This document shows positions 43,718-54,564 of a stretch of DNA of 64,000 bases, piece by piece. A model generated the notes under the pieces. That model worked only from the letters and a program-made list of their open reading frames with translations, did not search any database and had not been told where the DNA came from. Every line of letters begins with the position of its first letter. Position 1 is the stretch's first letter. Origin of the DNA: Rosenbergiella metrosideri (GTDB lineage Bacteria > Pseudomonadota > Gammaproteobacteria > Enterobacterales > Enterobacteriaceae); the NCBI RefSeq assembly GCF_022602565.1, contig NZ_JALBCV010000016.1, positions 1-64,000 of the forward strand. The letters are read 5' to 3'. The translations under genes and the position numbers were made by a program.

Positions 43718-44755
43718 GTGACCGATAAAACCACTCTTAGTTATAAAGACGCCGGTGTTGATATTGATGCTGGAAATGCACTGGTCGATCGAATTAAAGG
43801 TGTTGTGAAAAAGACTCGTCGTCCTGAAGTCATGGGCGGATTAGGCGGATTTGGTGCGCTGTGTTCATTGCCAACCAAGTACCGCGAGCCGGTATTAGTC
43901 TCTGGAACGGATGGCGTAGGAACCAAACTACGCTTAGCAATGGACTTAGGCCGTCACGATACTATCGGTATTGATCTGGTCGCGATGTGCGTCAACGATC
44001 TGGTGGTACAAGGAGCCGAACCGCTCTTTTTCTTAGATTACTATGCTACCGGAAAACTCGATGTCGAGACTGCCGCGTCAGTTATCACCGGTATTGCTGA
44101 AGGGTGCCAACAATCAGGCTGCGCACTGGTTGGCGGAGAAACCGCTGAAATGCCAGGAATGTATCACGGTGATGATTACGACGTAGCTGGATTTTGTGTC
44201 GGAGTCGTTGAGAAATCTGAAATCATCGACGGCACTAAAGTGGGCGCGGGCGATGCATTAATCGCTCTTGGCTCGAGTGGCCCGCACTCTAATGGCTACT
44301 CTCTGGTAAGAAAAATTCTGGAAGTGAGCCAGACCGATCCCCTCACCGAGCAACTGAACGGTCAATCCTTAGCCGATCATCTTTTAGCGCCGACACGTAT
44401 TTACGTTAAAAATACCCTCGCCCTGATCGAAAAATTCGATATCCACGCTATCGCTCACCTAACCGGTGGCGGCTTCTGGGAAAATATTCCTCGCGTACTG
44501 CCTGAAAATACGCAAGCCGTCATTGATGAAAGCAGCTGGCAATGGCCGGCCGTTTTTGAATGGTTACAAAAAGCAGGCAATGTGAGCCGTCACGAAATGT
44601 ACCGTACCTTTAACTGCGGTGTCGGTATGATCATTGCCCTGCCTGCGGCAGAAGCCGAGGCAGCTATCGCTTACCTACAAGAACTCGGTGAGAACGCCTG
44701 GAAGATTGGCCATATCACCGAAGGCAGCGAAACTGAGCAGGTCGTTATTGCATGA
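43718..44755 (+). CDS. purM: AIR synthetase PurM
   Basis: 345 residues, full length, GTG start after GGGGA. It closes the imidazole ring of aminoimidazole ribotide with ATP. Contains [13 protein letters not shown], the family block [33 protein letters not shown] and [15 protein letters not shown]. Its end overlaps purN by four bases (ATGA). Confidence 0.97.
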   Translation: MTDKTTLSYKDAGVDIDAGNALVDRIKGVVKKTRRPEVMGGLGGFGALCSLPTKYREPVLVSGTDGVGTKLRLAMDLGRHDTIGIDLVAMCVNDLVVQGAEPLFFLDYYATGKLDVETAASVITGIAEGCQQSGCALVGGETAEMPGMYHGDDYDVAGFCVGVVEKSEIIDGTKVGAGDALIALGSSGPHSNGYSLVRKILEVSQTDPLTEQLNGQSLADHLLAPTRIYVKNTLALIEKFDIHAIAHLTGGGFWENIPRVLPENTQAVIDESSWQWPAVFEWLQKAGNVSRHEMYRTFNCGVGMIIALPAAEAEAAIAYLQELGENAWKIGHITEGSETEQVVIA

Positions 44756-45396
44756 AACGAATTGTTGTCCTGATCTCCGGATCAGGCTCCAACTTGCAAG
44801 CCATTATTGATGCCTGCCAACTCGGCAGGCTCAAAGCAGAGATTGTCGCGGTATTGAGTAATAAGGCCGAGGCTTATGGTTTACAGCGCGCGCAGCAGGC
44901 CGGTATTGCTACAGCAAGCCTCGCTATCGCTGACTATGCGGATCGTGACGCTTTCGACCAAGCCTTACTGCAACAGATCGATAGTTATCAGCCGGACTTA
45001 GTGGTACTTGCAGGTTACATGCGTATCTTAAGTGCGCCGTTTATAACGCACTATCGAGGCCGACTGCTCAATATCCACCCCTCATTACTCCCTAAATACC
45101 CTGGCTTGCATACGCATCGACGGGCGATAGAGAACGGTGATAGCCACCATGGGGCGAGTGTTCATTTCGTCACTGAACAACTCGATGGCGGGCCGGTGAT
45201 TCTACAAGCGTCCATCCCTGTACTGCCTAGCGACACTGAACAGGATCTCGCCACCCGTTTGTTGAGTCAAGAGCACCTGATCTATCCGCAGGTTATTCAG
45301 TGGTGGGTTGAGGGACGGCTCGCCTTAAAGGATGATCAAGCTTGGTTTGATGGAAAACCGCTTGGTGTTTCGGGAGCGAATGCGACTTCCGATTAA
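44752..45396 (+). CDS. purN: Phosphoribosylglycinamide formyltransferase PurN
   Basis: 214 residues. It transfers a formyl group from 10-formyltetrahydrofolate to GAR. The N-terminal loop is [16 protein letters not shown]; catalytic Asn and His are in [18 protein letters not shown] and Asp in EQLDGGPVI. Coupled to purM. Confidence 0.97.
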   Translation: MKRIVVLISGSGSNLQAIIDACQLGRLKAEIVAVLSNKAEAYGLQRAQQAGIATASLAIADYADRDAFDQALLQQIDSYQPDLVVLAGYMRILSAPFITHYRGRLLNIHPSLLPKYPGLHTHRRAIENGDSHHGASVHFVTEQLDGGPVILQASIPVLPSDTEQDLATRLLSQEHLIYPQVIQWWVEGRLALKDDQAWFDGKPLGVSGANATSD

Positions 45397-45430
45397 GTCG
45401 ATGCCTAAGGCAATCATATTGTTCACACTG

Positions 45431-45468
45431 CACCCCAATACTGAGAAGTCAGATTGGGGTGTTTTTTT
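45431..45468 (+). terminator. purMN terminator
   Basis: CACCCCAAT / ATTGGGGTG with an inner CTGA/TCAG stem and a single bulged A, followed by T7. Confidence 0.9.
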
Positions 45469-45486
45469 ATCGCGTTATGACTGAGC

Positions 45487-45519
45487 AAAAAAAACTGAGC
45501 CCCAAAAATAGAACTCAGT
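45487..45519 (-). terminator. Terminator of the lactonase-like gene
   Basis: ACTGAG / CTCAGT arms with T7-T8 after the stem on the minus strand, 58 bases beyond the stop of the lactonase-like gene. The stem is short. Confidence 0.5.
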
Positions 45520-45576
45520 CTTGATAAAAAATCACTCACCTTTTGCAGGGAATTGATTCAGCTATATCGTTAACGG

Positions 45577-46770
45577 CTATTTGGCTAAATTCACAAAACG
45601 GATATGCGTAGGCGTACCGATTTGTAAGGTTGCCCCCGTTGGTGACAGTTCACCGGTCTCAAGATCGCGTGCGAACTCAACCACATTATTCGAATAAACG
45701 TTCGCCACGAATAGATAACGGCCCGATGCATCGAAGCTAAAGTCACGCGGCTCTACGCCACCCGCGGAATAGGTTTTCGACGCAGATAACTTACCTGTCG
45801 CCTTATCTACCGCATAACGAACGATCTGGTTCTTCTCGCCACGGTTACCTACATATAAGAAACGACCATCTGGTGACAGTGACAATCCTGCCCCGCTCAT
45901 ATCGTCAGGTTTAGTCGAGTCAGTCAACTTCTCAGATTGCAGCAGCGCAGTGTTGCCTTGGTTAAAGGAGTAGACCTTAACCTGTGCCGACATCTCTGTG
46001 GTGATGTAGAGATATTTTCCATCAGCAGAGAATAAGCTATGACGTGGGCCATCGCCTTCTGGGAAGCTAAGCGTTTTATCCTTTAAGAGGCTAAAAGGTT
46101 CTTTCGCTTTCGGGTCATAGTGATAGACGTGGATCTTGTCCGCGCCCAAGTCCGCGGCTAACACATACTGGCCATCAATACTGAAGGTCACAGAGTGCGC
46201 ATGCCCAGAAGATTGACGCCCAACCACTTTATTGCTGCCTTGATTATAAGGGAAGAATTGTTGCGTCTTGCCTAAGCGGCCATCGCTCATGACTGGAATG
46301 GCGCTCACGCCCGCTTGACCATCTTTCCCGGAGTAGTTTGCCACTAATAGGAAACGTCCATCGCGGCTTAACGCAGAATGGGTGGGGTGCATCCCGCTAC
46401 TGTCCACGGTATTCAATAAGGTTAACTCACCATTTTTCTCCAAATGATAAGCACTGACCTTACCGTCATCGACTTCGTTAACCACATAGACACGCTGATG
46501 TGGGGCATCGATGGTCAGCCACGAAGGGCTTACTGCCGGGGTTAACGCGATAGGCATCATACTGCCGTTCGCCGCCAGGCGCACGGTATAGATACCTTGG
46601 CTTGGATAAAACGCTTTTTGAACGCGAGCGCCCTGTGCCTCACCGGTCCAAGATCCGACTAAGAAGGTTTGTTCAGCCACGGCAGGTTGTTGGTTTAATA
46701 ATCGCGCTTCGTCGGCGCTGGCTGCGTGGTTGAAAATAAGCGCTGCGGTAATCCCTAGGTACTTTTTCAT
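45577..46770 (-). CDS. Exported lactonase-family (7-bladed beta-propeller) protein
   Basis: 397 residues with an N-terminal signal peptide (KKYLGITAALIFNHAASADE), so it is probably periplasmic. The body is a lactonase/6-phosphogluconolactonase-type propeller with repeated blade motifs: FLLVANYSGKDGQAG, GHAHSVTFSIDGQYVLAADL, PRHSLFSADGKYLYITTE and LSLSPDGRFLYVGNRG. Cytoplasmic Pgl of E. coli lacks a signal peptide, so the role differs; an aldonolactone made by periplasmic sugar oxidation is a possible substrate, which is inference. It is inserted between purN and ppk, alone on the minus strand. Confidence 0.85.
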   Translation of the reverse strand: MKKYLGITAALIFNHAASADEARLLNQQPAVAEQTFLVGSWTGEAQGARVQKAFYPSQGIYTVRLAANGSMMPIALTPAVSPSWLTIDAPHQRVYVVNEVDDGKVSAYHLEKNGELTLLNTVDSSGMHPTHSALSRDGRFLLVANYSGKDGQAGVSAIPVMSDGRLGKTQQFFPYNQGSNKVVGRQSSGHAHSVTFSIDGQYVLAADLGADKIHVYHYDPKAKEPFSLLKDKTLSFPEGDGPRHSLFSADGKYLYITTEMSAQVKVYSFNQGNTALLQSEKLTDSTKPDDMSGAGLSLSPDGRFLYVGNRGEKNQIVRYAVDKATGKLSASKTYSAGGVEPRDFSFDASGRYLFVANVYSNNVVEFARDLETGELSPTGATLQIGTPTHIRFVNLAK

Positions 46771-46933
46771 TAATATTTCCTAACAATTAAACAAGACTTA
46801 AGAGTGGCGTAACTCGTCGCAATTGGCAAATAAAAATGCCTTATTAATCATCCGTAGACAAATGCGGTGATTGATCGCCATAATGGTGAAGAGAAATTGC
46901 AGTCTGCGTTCTGTTATTACCAACGGAGTCAGG

Positions 46934-48994
46934 ATGGGTCAAGAAAAGCTGTATCTAGATAAAGAAATCAGTTGGTTAGCCTTTAATGAGCGGGTGCTAC
47001 AAGAAGCCGCAGATAAACGCAATCCGCTTATTGAACGTATGCGCTTTTTGGGGATCTACTCCAACAATTTAGAAGAATTCTACAAAGTCCGTTTTGCTGA
47101 TTTGAAACGGCGCATTTTGATTGGCGAAGAACAAGGTAGCCATAATGTTCCTCGTCATCTGTTAAAGAAAATCCAACAGCGCGTGGTGGTGGCCGATCAG
47201 GAGTTTGATATCCTGTATAACGATCTACTGCTAGAGATGGCAAGAAATCAAATCTTCTTGATAAATGAACGCCAGCTCTCCGCTAATCAACAGCACTGGT
47301 TAAAGATCTATTTCAACCAAGAGCTACGTCAGCATGTCACCCCAATCGTCCTCAATGCCGAAACTGATTTAACCCAGTTTTTAAAGGATGACTACACCTA
47401 CCTCGCAGTAGAAATTATTCATCAGCAAGATCGCCAATACGCTTTATTGGAAATCCCTTCGGATAAAGTGCCGCGATTTATCGATCTGCCGGCCGAGCCA
47501 CCTCGACGTCGTAAGCCTATGATCCTGTTAGATAATATTATGCGCTACTGCTTAGACGATATTTTTAAAGGCTTTTTCGATTACGACCAGCTTAATGCCT
47601 ACTCGATGAAGATGACCCGTGATGCTGAATATGATCTGGTCACGGAAATGGAGTCGAGTCTGCTGGAGCTGATGTCATCGAGCCTGAAGCAGCGTCTCAC
47701 TGCCGAGCCAGTAAGGTTTGTTTACCAACGGGATATGCCGTCAGAAATGGTCTCCTTGCTCTGTGAAAAGCTGTCGATCACTAACTTCGACTCGATACTC
47801 CCCGGCGGGCGTTACCATAACTTTAAAGATTTCATAAAATTTCCTAATGTCGGGAAATCGAATCTCGAAAATAAAGCCTTACCCCCTATTCGTCACAAAG
47901 GGTTTAATCCGTTTCGTAACGGCTTTGATGCCATTCGTGACCGGGATATTTTGCTCTATTACCCTTATCACACCTTTGAGCATGTTTTGGAGTTTTTACG
48001 CCAAGCCTCGTTTGACCCTAGCGTCTTAGCCATCAAGATCAATATCTATCGGGTGGCTAAAGATTCACGCATTATGGATGCGATGATCCATGCGGCGCAC
48101 AATGGCAAAAAAGTCACGGTGGTGGTCGAACTCCAAGCGCGATTCGATGAAGAAGCTAATATCTATTGGGCCAAACGCCTCACCGAAGCTGGGGTTCACG
48201 TTATATTTTCTGCCCCCGGATTAAAAATTCACGCCAAACTATTCCTGATTACTCGCCGAGAAGGCGACAAAGTGATCCGCTATGCGCATATCGGTACCGG
48301 TAACTTTAATGAGCGCACAGCAAGAAGCTATACCGATTACTCTTTGCTCTCCAGTGATGCGCGGATTACCAATGAAGTACGACGGGTCTTTAACTTTATT
48401 GAAAATCCTTATCGACCAGTCAATTTCGAATACCTCATGGTATCACCGCAGAATACGCGGCAGACGCTCTACCGACTGATCGATGCCGAAATCGCCCACG
48501 CTCAACAAGGGCTACCGGCGGCGATTACCTTAAAAATTAACAACCTCGTCGATAACGGCTTAATCGATCGGCTATATGCTGCCTCCGGTGCTGGCGTAAA
48601 AATTAATCTCTTAGTCCGGGGCATGTGCTCACTGATCCCCAATATCGAAGGGATTAGCGAAAACATTCATATTTACAGTATTATCGACCGCTATCTTGAG
48701 CACGACCGCGTGTATGTGTTTGAGAATAATGGCGATCCAAAGGTCTTCCTTTCGTCGGCAGATTGGATGACGCGCAATATCGATAACCGTATCGAAGTCG
48801 CGGTGACTATCCTCGATCCTAAGGTCAAACAGCAGATTTTAGATATCATCGCAATCCTCTTTAGTGACACGGTTAAAGCAAGAATTATTGATAAAGAGCT
48901 AACAAACCGCTATCGTCCGCGCGGTAACCGCCGTAAGGTTCGGGCGCAGATTGCTATCTATAACTATATTAATACCATTGAAAACACCGACTAA
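46934..48994 (+). CDS. ppk: Polyphosphate kinase
   Basis: 686 residues, PPK1 type. It polymerises the gamma phosphate of ATP into polyphosphate through a phosphohistidine. Contains [18 protein letters not shown], the phospholipase-D-like blocks [13 protein letters not shown] and [20 protein letters not shown], and [12 protein letters not shown]. The frame is open from 46871, but GGAG and the family N-terminus fix the ATG at 46934. It precedes ppx by three bases. Confidence 0.97.
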   Translation: MGQEKLYLDKEISWLAFNERVLQEAADKRNPLIERMRFLGIYSNNLEEFYKVRFADLKRRILIGEEQGSHNVPRHLLKKIQQRVVVADQEFDILYNDLLLEMARNQIFLINERQLSANQQHWLKIYFNQELRQHVTPIVLNAETDLTQFLKDDYTYLAVEIIHQQDRQYALLEIPSDKVPRFIDLPAEPPRRRKPMILLDNIMRYCLDDIFKGFFDYDQLNAYSMKMTRDAEYDLVTEMESSLLELMSSSLKQRLTAEPVRFVYQRDMPSEMVSLLCEKLSITNFDSILPGGRYHNFKDFIKFPNVGKSNLENKALPPIRHKGFNPFRNGFDAIRDRDILLYYPYHTFEHVLEFLRQASFDPSVLAIKINIYRVAKDSRIMDAMIHAAHNGKKVTVVVELQARFDEEANIYWAKRLTEAGVHVIFSAPGLKIHAKLFLITRREGDKVIRYAHIGTGNFNERTARSYTDYSLLSSDARITNEVRRVFNFIENPYRPVNFEYLMVSPQNTRQTLYRLIDAEIAHAQQGLPAAITLKINNLVDNGLIDRLYAASGAGVKINLLVRGMCSLIPNIEGISENIHIYSIIDRYLEHDRVYVFENNGDPKVFLSSADWMTRNIDNRIEVAVTILDPKVKQQILDIIAILFSDTVKARIIDKELTNRYRPRGNRRKVRAQIAIYNYINTIENTD

Positions 48995-48997
48995 CTT

Positions 48998-50524
48998 ATG
49001 CCTATAAGCCAAAATAGCCCTGAAAAACCTCAAGAATTTGCAGCCATTGATTTGGGATCGAACAGCTTCCATATGGTCATCGCACGCGTGGTTGATGGTG
49101 CCATTCAAGTTCTTGGCCGTTTAAAACAACGCGTCCATCTCGCTGATGCGATTACCCTCGATAATCAACTCACCGAAGAAGGGATTGAGCGTGGCTTAAG
49201 CGTGCTCGCACTTTTTGCAGAACGTCTTCAGGGCTTTGACCCCGCTAATGTGTCGATTGTGGGCACACACACCTTGCGGGTCGTCGATAATGCAGAAGAA
49301 TTCCTTAAGCGTGCTGAGGAAGTGATTCCTTACCCTATCGATGTGATCTCGGGTAACGAAGAAGCACGCCTTATCTTTATGGGCGTAGAACATACACAGC
49401 CCGAGAAAGGTCGCAAATTAGTGATCGATATCGGTGGTGGGTCGACCGAACTGGTGATTGGCGAAGATTTCGAACCGCAGCTTATCGAAAGTCGCCGCAT
49501 GGGGTGCGTGAGTTTTAGTAAACTTTACTTTCCCGGCGGTAAGATCAGCCATGATAATTTCCGTCGTGCTCGCCTCGCGGCAGTTCATAAATTAGAAACC
49601 CTCGCCTGCCAGTATCGTCAAGCAGGATGGCAAGTGGCAATGGGTGCCTCAGGGAGCATTAAAGCCGCCTGTGAAGTATTGGCCGCGTTAGGTGAAAAAG
49701 AGAAAGTGATCACCCGCGACAGCCTCGCCCTGCTCTGGGAGAAGATCAGCCAATTCGATAATATGGATGACTTGGACTTACCTGGTCTGTCAGACGACCG
49801 AAAATCGGTCTTTGTCCCGGGATTAGCCATCCTTAGCGGTATCTTCGATGCGTTGCAAATCAAAGAGCTACTTTATTCAGATGGCGCGCTGCGTGAAGGC
49901 GTTCTCTATGAGATGGAAGGCCGTTTTCGCCATCAGGATATTCGTAAACGTACCGCACTGAGCCTGGCTGAGCATTATGTCGTCGATCGCGACCAAGCCA
50001 AACAGGTACTGGAAACGACTCGTTTACTGCACCGTCAATGGGAAAAACAGAATCCGAAGCTGGCCAACAAGGCGCTCACTGCATTGTTGGAGTGGGCTGC
50101 GATGTTGCATGAGGTGGGGCTGACCATCAATCACAGCGCCATGCAGCGCCACTCGGCCTATATTTTACAGCACTCGAATATGCCGGGCTTCAGTCAGCAA
50201 CAGCAACTTTTACTGGCCACCTTAGTGCGTTTTCACCGTAAAGGCATTAAAACCGACGATGTACCGCGTTTTACCGCCTTTAAGCGTAAGCAATTTTTAC
50301 CGCTTATTTTTCTTTTACGCTTAGCTATCTTGTTGAATAACCAGCGCCAAGCCACGACTCGCCCAGAAAAGCTGTTATTGCATACCGACGAAGGTCACTG
50401 GACTCTGATCTTCCCGAAAGAGTATTTTAACCAAAATGCCTTGGTGCAATTAGATCTGGAACGTGAACAGGCTTATTGGTCTGAGGTCACCGGCTGGCAG
50501 TTAAATCTAAGCGAAGAAAAATAG
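48998..50524 (+). CDS. ppx: Exopolyphosphatase
   Basis: 508 residues. ASKHA-type phosphatase with [16 protein letters not shown] and the second phosphate loop [15 protein letters not shown], followed by a C-terminal HD-like domain ([13 protein letters not shown]). It degrades polyphosphate and (in E. coli) pppGpp. It forms an operon with ppk. Confidence 0.97.
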   Translation: MPISQNSPEKPQEFAAIDLGSNSFHMVIARVVDGAIQVLGRLKQRVHLADAITLDNQLTEEGIERGLSVLALFAERLQGFDPANVSIVGTHTLRVVDNAEEFLKRAEEVIPYPIDVISGNEEARLIFMGVEHTQPEKGRKLVIDIGGGSTELVIGEDFEPQLIESRRMGCVSFSKLYFPGGKISHDNFRRARLAAVHKLETLACQYRQAGWQVAMGASGSIKAACEVLAALGEKEKVITRDSLALLWEKISQFDNMDDLDLPGLSDDRKSVFVPGLAILSGIFDALQIKELLYSDGALREGVLYEMEGRFRHQDIRKRTALSLAEHYVVDRDQAKQVLETTRLLHRQWEKQNPKLANKALTALLEWAAMLHEVGLTINHSAMQRHSAYILQHSNMPGFSQQQQLLLATLVRFHRKGIKTDDVPRFTAFKRKQFLPLIFLLRLAILLNNQRQATTRPEKLLLHTDEGHWTLIFPKEYFNQNALVQLDLEREQAYWSEVTGWQLNLSEEK

Positions 50525-50542
50525 CGCTACGCTGAGGTAAGT

Positions 50543-51139
50543 ATGACAACACGCCCACTCGCACAACATCATCTAACGGCTCCGCATCCCGAAGTGGTGG
50601 CGTTAGTGCCTCGATTAATCGAGGGGGATATTTTGGATCTTGGCTGCGGGTCGGGTCGGCATGCCCTTTACCTCCAGCAGCAGGGGTTTGCCGTCACGGC
50701 ATGGGATAACGATCCGCTGGCGGTACAACGCTTAACGCAACAGACGCCCCAAGCGGCACTGGCGAGAATCACTGTTGCAACCCCGGACCTGAATCATCAT
50801 CGCTTCAACGGCCAATACCATGCGATTTTGGCCATTGATATATTGATGTATTTGCACCCCTCGGCTATCGGCCAGTTAATTGCTGATATGCAAGCGTCCA
50901 CCCTTAAAGGCGGCTATAACCTTATTATCTGCCCGATGCACGATGAAAACTCAGACAGGTCGATCGCCTTCCCGTTTAGTTTCCGTTCAGGAGAGTTAAG
51001 CCACTATTATCGACGTTGGCATATTGTTCACTACCATGAACAGCAAGCGACGTGGGCCTCCCCCGATGCACCGACTGAGCCAATTACCCTTCGCTTTGCC
51101 ACCTTATTGGCACAGAAAATCTCGATTAAAGAGTTGTAA
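50543..51139 (+). CDS. tehB: TehB-like SAM-dependent methyltransferase
   Basis: 198 residues. SAM-binding motif I ILDLGCGSGRHALYL and the TehB-like central and C-terminal blocks GGYNLIICPMHDENSD and FPFSFRSGELSHYYRRWHIV. TehB confers tellurite resistance when overproduced; the natural substrate is not settled. No tehA lies beside it. It follows ppx by 18 bases, so it may be read with it. Confidence 0.8.
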   Translation: MTTRPLAQHHLTAPHPEVVALVPRLIEGDILDLGCGSGRHALYLQQQGFAVTAWDNDPLAVQRLTQQTPQAALARITVATPDLNHHRFNGQYHAILAIDILMYLHPSAIGQLIADMQASTLKGGYNLIICPMHDENSDRSIAFPFSFRSGELSHYYRRWHIVHYHEQQATWASPDAPTEPITLRFATLLAQKISIKEL

Positions 51140-51198
51140 TCATTTGCAGGGGTAACACAGTTGACCGTCACCCCACCCCTAACCTCGGAATCTTTTTG

Positions 51199-51399
51199 AT
51201 GAATAACTCACCCTTAAATCGTCAGAAAAAGAAAAGCGGATCATTAATTCGAATTGTCTTCTGGTTAAGTCTAGTATTACTGGTGGCCCGACTGATTTGG
51301 GTCATCCCTGCTGCCTTCGAACATCATCGGGCAAAACAGGAGAGTGCCGGAACGGAACCCAAGGTCTCAGCCCCTTCTCAGGCTAAGTCTAGCCCCTAA
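51199..51399 (+). CDS. YfgG-like (DUF2633) small membrane protein
   Basis: 66 residues: basic N-terminus, one membrane helix (IRIVFWLSLVLLVARLIWVI) and a short charged tail with EHHRAKQES. It resembles E. coli YfgG, which also lies downstream of ppx. E. coli YfgG has been linked to metal stress; that role is not shown here. The frame opens at TTG 51196, directly before the ATG at 51199. Confidence 0.7.
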   Translation: MNNSPLNRQKKKSGSLIRIVFWLSLVLLVARLIWVIPAAFEHHRAKQESAGTEPKVSAPSQAKSSP

Positions 51400-51451
51400 T
51401 TAATGACAGTAAAGACACTTTAGCCCCGCTGAGAATCACAAAGGATGTAAT

Positions 51452-52882
51452 ATGTCAGAAGTCTATAGTCAGTTACTGGCTCAACGCCGCCAGAAAATTT
51501 TAGAGTTAGTGCTTAACAATCCTTTGTTGGTTGATAGCCTGCTTGAGCCTGAAAAAAAATTAAACGACTCACAGATCGAACAGGTCGCCCAACAGAAGCA
51601 ATTGCTGACCGAGACGGTTTTGCTGCTGCATGCCGCGGATATTGCGGATATCTTGGAGTCACTGCCTGAAGAAGCGCGGCAAGCGGTATGGCAGATTATT
51701 CCCGTTGAGAGTCGCGGGCGAATCTTAGTCGAGGCCTCTGAAACGGTATGGGAAAGCCTGATTGAGTGTATGAGCGATCAGCAAACCTTACAAGCTATCG
51801 CTCCCCTCGACCTTGATGACCAAGCATGGTTATCACGCTTTTTATCACGCGATCTGACTGGAAAATTACTGACCGGTCTCGAGCCGAAACAACGCGCGCG
51901 TATTCTACAACTGATCGGTAAAGATCGGGGTGGCGTGGCGCAGGTGATGGACTTCAATATTATCACTGTGCGGCCAAATGTGACGCTTGGCGTGGTACAG
52001 CGCTATCTGCGTCACCTGAAAAAAATCCAAAGTGGTACCGATAAAATCTTTATTATCGACCACCAAAATCAACTGCTCGGCGAGCTGCTGCTCACTGATA
52101 TTCTGATCCATACTCCCCACGCGCAGGTATTGGACGTCATGAATCCGCATCCGGTAACCTTCCAGCTGGATGAACAGGCTGAAAATGCTGCCAGTGCCTT
52201 CGAACGGTATAACCTTATCTCCGCGGCAGTGACCGACAATGAAGGGAAATTGATCGGTCGGATTGCGATTGAAGACATCATCGACTTGGTCAACCAAGAG
52301 AACGAGAATAATATCCGGAAAATGGGGGGGATACGCGAAGAAGAAGACGTGTTCGCCCCTGTGGCCAAGTCGGTTAGAAACCGCTGGGCATGGTTAGCCC
52401 TCAATCTCTGTACCGCCTTTGTCGCCTCGCGCGTCATCGGGTTATTCGAAAATACCATTGCTCACCTTGTCGCGTTGGCAACCTTAATGCCAATCGTCGC
52501 CGGGATTGGCGGTAACACAGGTAACCAGACCATTACCATGATTGTACGTGCCTTGGCCCTGCGTCAGATCGAACCGAGTAACTTCTCCTTTCTGTTTTTA
52601 CGCGAGATTGGCGTTGCGCTGATTAACGGTATTCTCTGGGGCGGTGTAATGGGTGGTATCACCTACTTGATGTATTACAATCTGGCTCTCAGCGGCGTGA
52701 TGATGTTGGCGATGGTGCTTAACCTGTTACTCGCAGCCTTTATGGGCGTCATGATTCCACTGATTATGACCAAACTAAAACGTGACCCAGCCATTGGCTC
52801 TAGCGTGCTGATTACGGCTACCACCGATACCGGCGGCTTCTTTATTTTCTTAGGATTAGCCACCCTGTTCTTATTGCACTAA
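51452..52882 (+). CDS. mgtE: Magnesium transporter MgtE
   Basis: 476 residues: N-terminal MgtE_N superhelix (LLHAADIADILESLPEEARQ), a CBS pair at about 140-270 and five C-terminal membrane helices with the pore region GIGGNTGNQTITMIVRALAL and TATTDTGGFFIFLGLAT. A Mg2+-gated Mg2+ channel of the inner membrane. It stands alone with a good start. Confidence 0.95.
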   Translation: MSEVYSQLLAQRRQKILELVLNNPLLVDSLLEPEKKLNDSQIEQVAQQKQLLTETVLLLHAADIADILESLPEEARQAVWQIIPVESRGRILVEASETVWESLIECMSDQQTLQAIAPLDLDDQAWLSRFLSRDLTGKLLTGLEPKQRARILQLIGKDRGGVAQVMDFNIITVRPNVTLGVVQRYLRHLKKIQSGTDKIFIIDHQNQLLGELLLTDILIHTPHAQVLDVMNPHPVTFQLDEQAENAASAFERYNLISAAVTDNEGKLIGRIAIEDIIDLVNQENENNIRKMGGIREEEDVFAPVAKSVRNRWAWLALNLCTAFVASRVIGLFENTIAHLVALATLMPIVAGIGGNTGNQTITMIVRALALRQIEPSNFSFLFLREIGVALINGILWGGVMGGITYLMYYNLALSGVMMLAMVLNLLLAAFMGVMIPLIMTKLKRDPAIGSSVLITATTDTGGFFIFLGLATLFLLH

Positions 52883-52893
52883 TCCCCCCTGTG

Positions 52894-52913
52894 GCACGGT
52901 TCGCGCCGTGCCC
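52894..52913 (+). terminator. Hairpin after mgtE
   Basis: GGCACGG-TTCGCG-CCGTGCC, then CCCGCTTTTAG; the T-tract is offset, so termination strength is uncertain. The remaining 255 bp to dat is AT-rich and must hold the dat promoter. Confidence 0.5.
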
Positions 52914-53168
52914 CCGCTTTTAGATTTTTATTCACTGAAAAATGGAACCGGTTTTTGATTTGTCATCAGAACCATTGCTGCGCTTAGCGGCAAAAATGTT
53001 TCAAAATTTAATTATTCAAATAAATGAATAATTAATCCAAAACAGGCTAACTAATCATTGCCCCCCCACTAAAAAGGCTCTATATTGGCCGCGCTTTTTT
53101 TAGCACACACTTTTAATTATTTTATTTAATCAATTGGGACTGAGCGCAGTCTTGGTTGTGGGAGAGAT

Positions 53169-54557
53169 ATGATGACGGATAAGGTCCGTATTGAAACTTT
53201 AGATGCCACCTCTTTCAAGGGGAACAACGATCAATTCTTGGCGCGTCAAGCAGAGTTTGAATCGAATGTCAGAAGTTATCCACGCAAGTTGCCTTTAGCC
53301 ATTGCTAAGGCCAACGGCGTCTGGATCACCGACGTTGAGAACAAAGATTATCTTGACTGTCTGGCTGGAGCAGGAACCTTAGCATTGGGCCATAATCATC
53401 CTGATGTCCTGCAAAGCATCCAAAATGTTATAAGCAGCGGCTTACCGTTACACACTCTTGATCTAACGACTCCGTTAAAAGATCAATTCTCAGAATATCT
53501 CCTCTCTTTGCTCCCTCACCAGGGTAAAGATTATTGTCTACAATTCACCGGTCCAACCGGTGCAGATGCTGTCGAAGCTGCCCTCAAACTGGCGAAAAAG
53601 ACCACGGGCCGAAACAGCGTTATCAGCTTCTCTGGCGGCTACCATGGTATGACCCACGGTGCGCTATCGGTTACCGGAAACCTGGGACCGAAAGAAGCCA
53701 CCAGCGGCATGATGACTGAAGTTCAGTTTATGCCTTACCCACACCTTTATCGCTGCCCGCTGGGGATTGGCGGTCAAGCCGGTATCGATGCATTAAGCTA
53801 CTACTTCGAAAACCTGATTAATGATGTCGAAAGCGGCGTTCGCAAGCCTGCTGCGGTGATCTTAGAAGCCGTTCAAGGCGAAGGTGGGGTTAACCCAGCA
53901 CCGGTCGAGTGGTTACAACGTATTCGTAAAGTGACCCAAGAACACGGTATCTTGTTGATTGTCGATGAAGTGCAAGCAGGCTTTGCCCGTACCGGCCGTT
54001 TCTTCGCCTTCGAGCACGCAGGAATCGAACCCGATATTATCGTGATGTCAAAAGCGGTTGGCGGCGGTTTACCGCTCGCAGTACTTGGCATTAAGAAAGA
54101 ATTCGATGCGTGGTCCCCGGGCCACCACAGCGGGACGTTCCGCGGTAACCAACTGGCGATGGCCACCGGTCTTACCACGCTGAAAATCTTGAAAGAGCAA
54201 GATATTGCGGGTCAAGTCGCGGTCAAAGGCGAGTGGTTAAAGGCACAGTTAACCCAACTGCAAAAACGCTTCCCGCAAATCGGTCATATCCGTGGCCTAG
54301 GTTTAATGATTGGTATGGAAATTGTGAAACCGCAAGAAGCTACCGACCACTTAGGTTGCCACCCTGCTGACCCTGAGTTAGCGGTGCTGCTGCAGAAGAA
54401 GTGCTTCGAAGCGGGTCTGATCTTAGAACGCGGCGGACGTCACGGTTGCGTGTTACGTTTACTGCCATCACTGCTGATCAGCCAAGTTGAATTGACCTTA
54501 TTCCTCGAAAAATTCGAGCAAGCGCTATTAAGCGCTGGCCTTCAACCTCAGGGATAA
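53169..54557 (+). CDS. dat: Diaminobutyrate--2-oxoglutarate transaminase
   Basis: 462 residues, class III PLP aminotransferase. The catalytic lysine is in [16 protein letters not shown]; other family blocks are [33 protein letters not shown] and [20 protein letters not shown]. It makes 2,4-diaminobutyrate from aspartate semialdehyde and glutamate. GGGAGAGAT precedes ATG-ATG. It is 7 bases ahead of ddc, the standard dat-ddc pair for 1,3-diaminopropane. Confidence 0.94.
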   Translation: MMTDKVRIETLDATSFKGNNDQFLARQAEFESNVRSYPRKLPLAIAKANGVWITDVENKDYLDCLAGAGTLALGHNHPDVLQSIQNVISSGLPLHTLDLTTPLKDQFSEYLLSLLPHQGKDYCLQFTGPTGADAVEAALKLAKKTTGRNSVISFSGGYHGMTHGALSVTGNLGPKEATSGMMTEVQFMPYPHLYRCPLGIGGQAGIDALSYYFENLINDVESGVRKPAAVILEAVQGEGGVNPAPVEWLQRIRKVTQEHGILLIVDEVQAGFARTGRFFAFEHAGIEPDIIVMSKAVGGGLPLAVLGIKKEFDAWSPGHHSGTFRGNQLAMATGLTTLKILKEQDIAGQVAVKGEWLKAQLTQLQKRFPQIGHIRGLGLMIGMEIVKPQEATDHLGCHPADPELAVLLQKKCFEAGLILERGGRHGCVLRLLPSLLISQVELTLFLEKFEQALLSAGLQPQG

Positions 54558-54564
54558 GACAACA

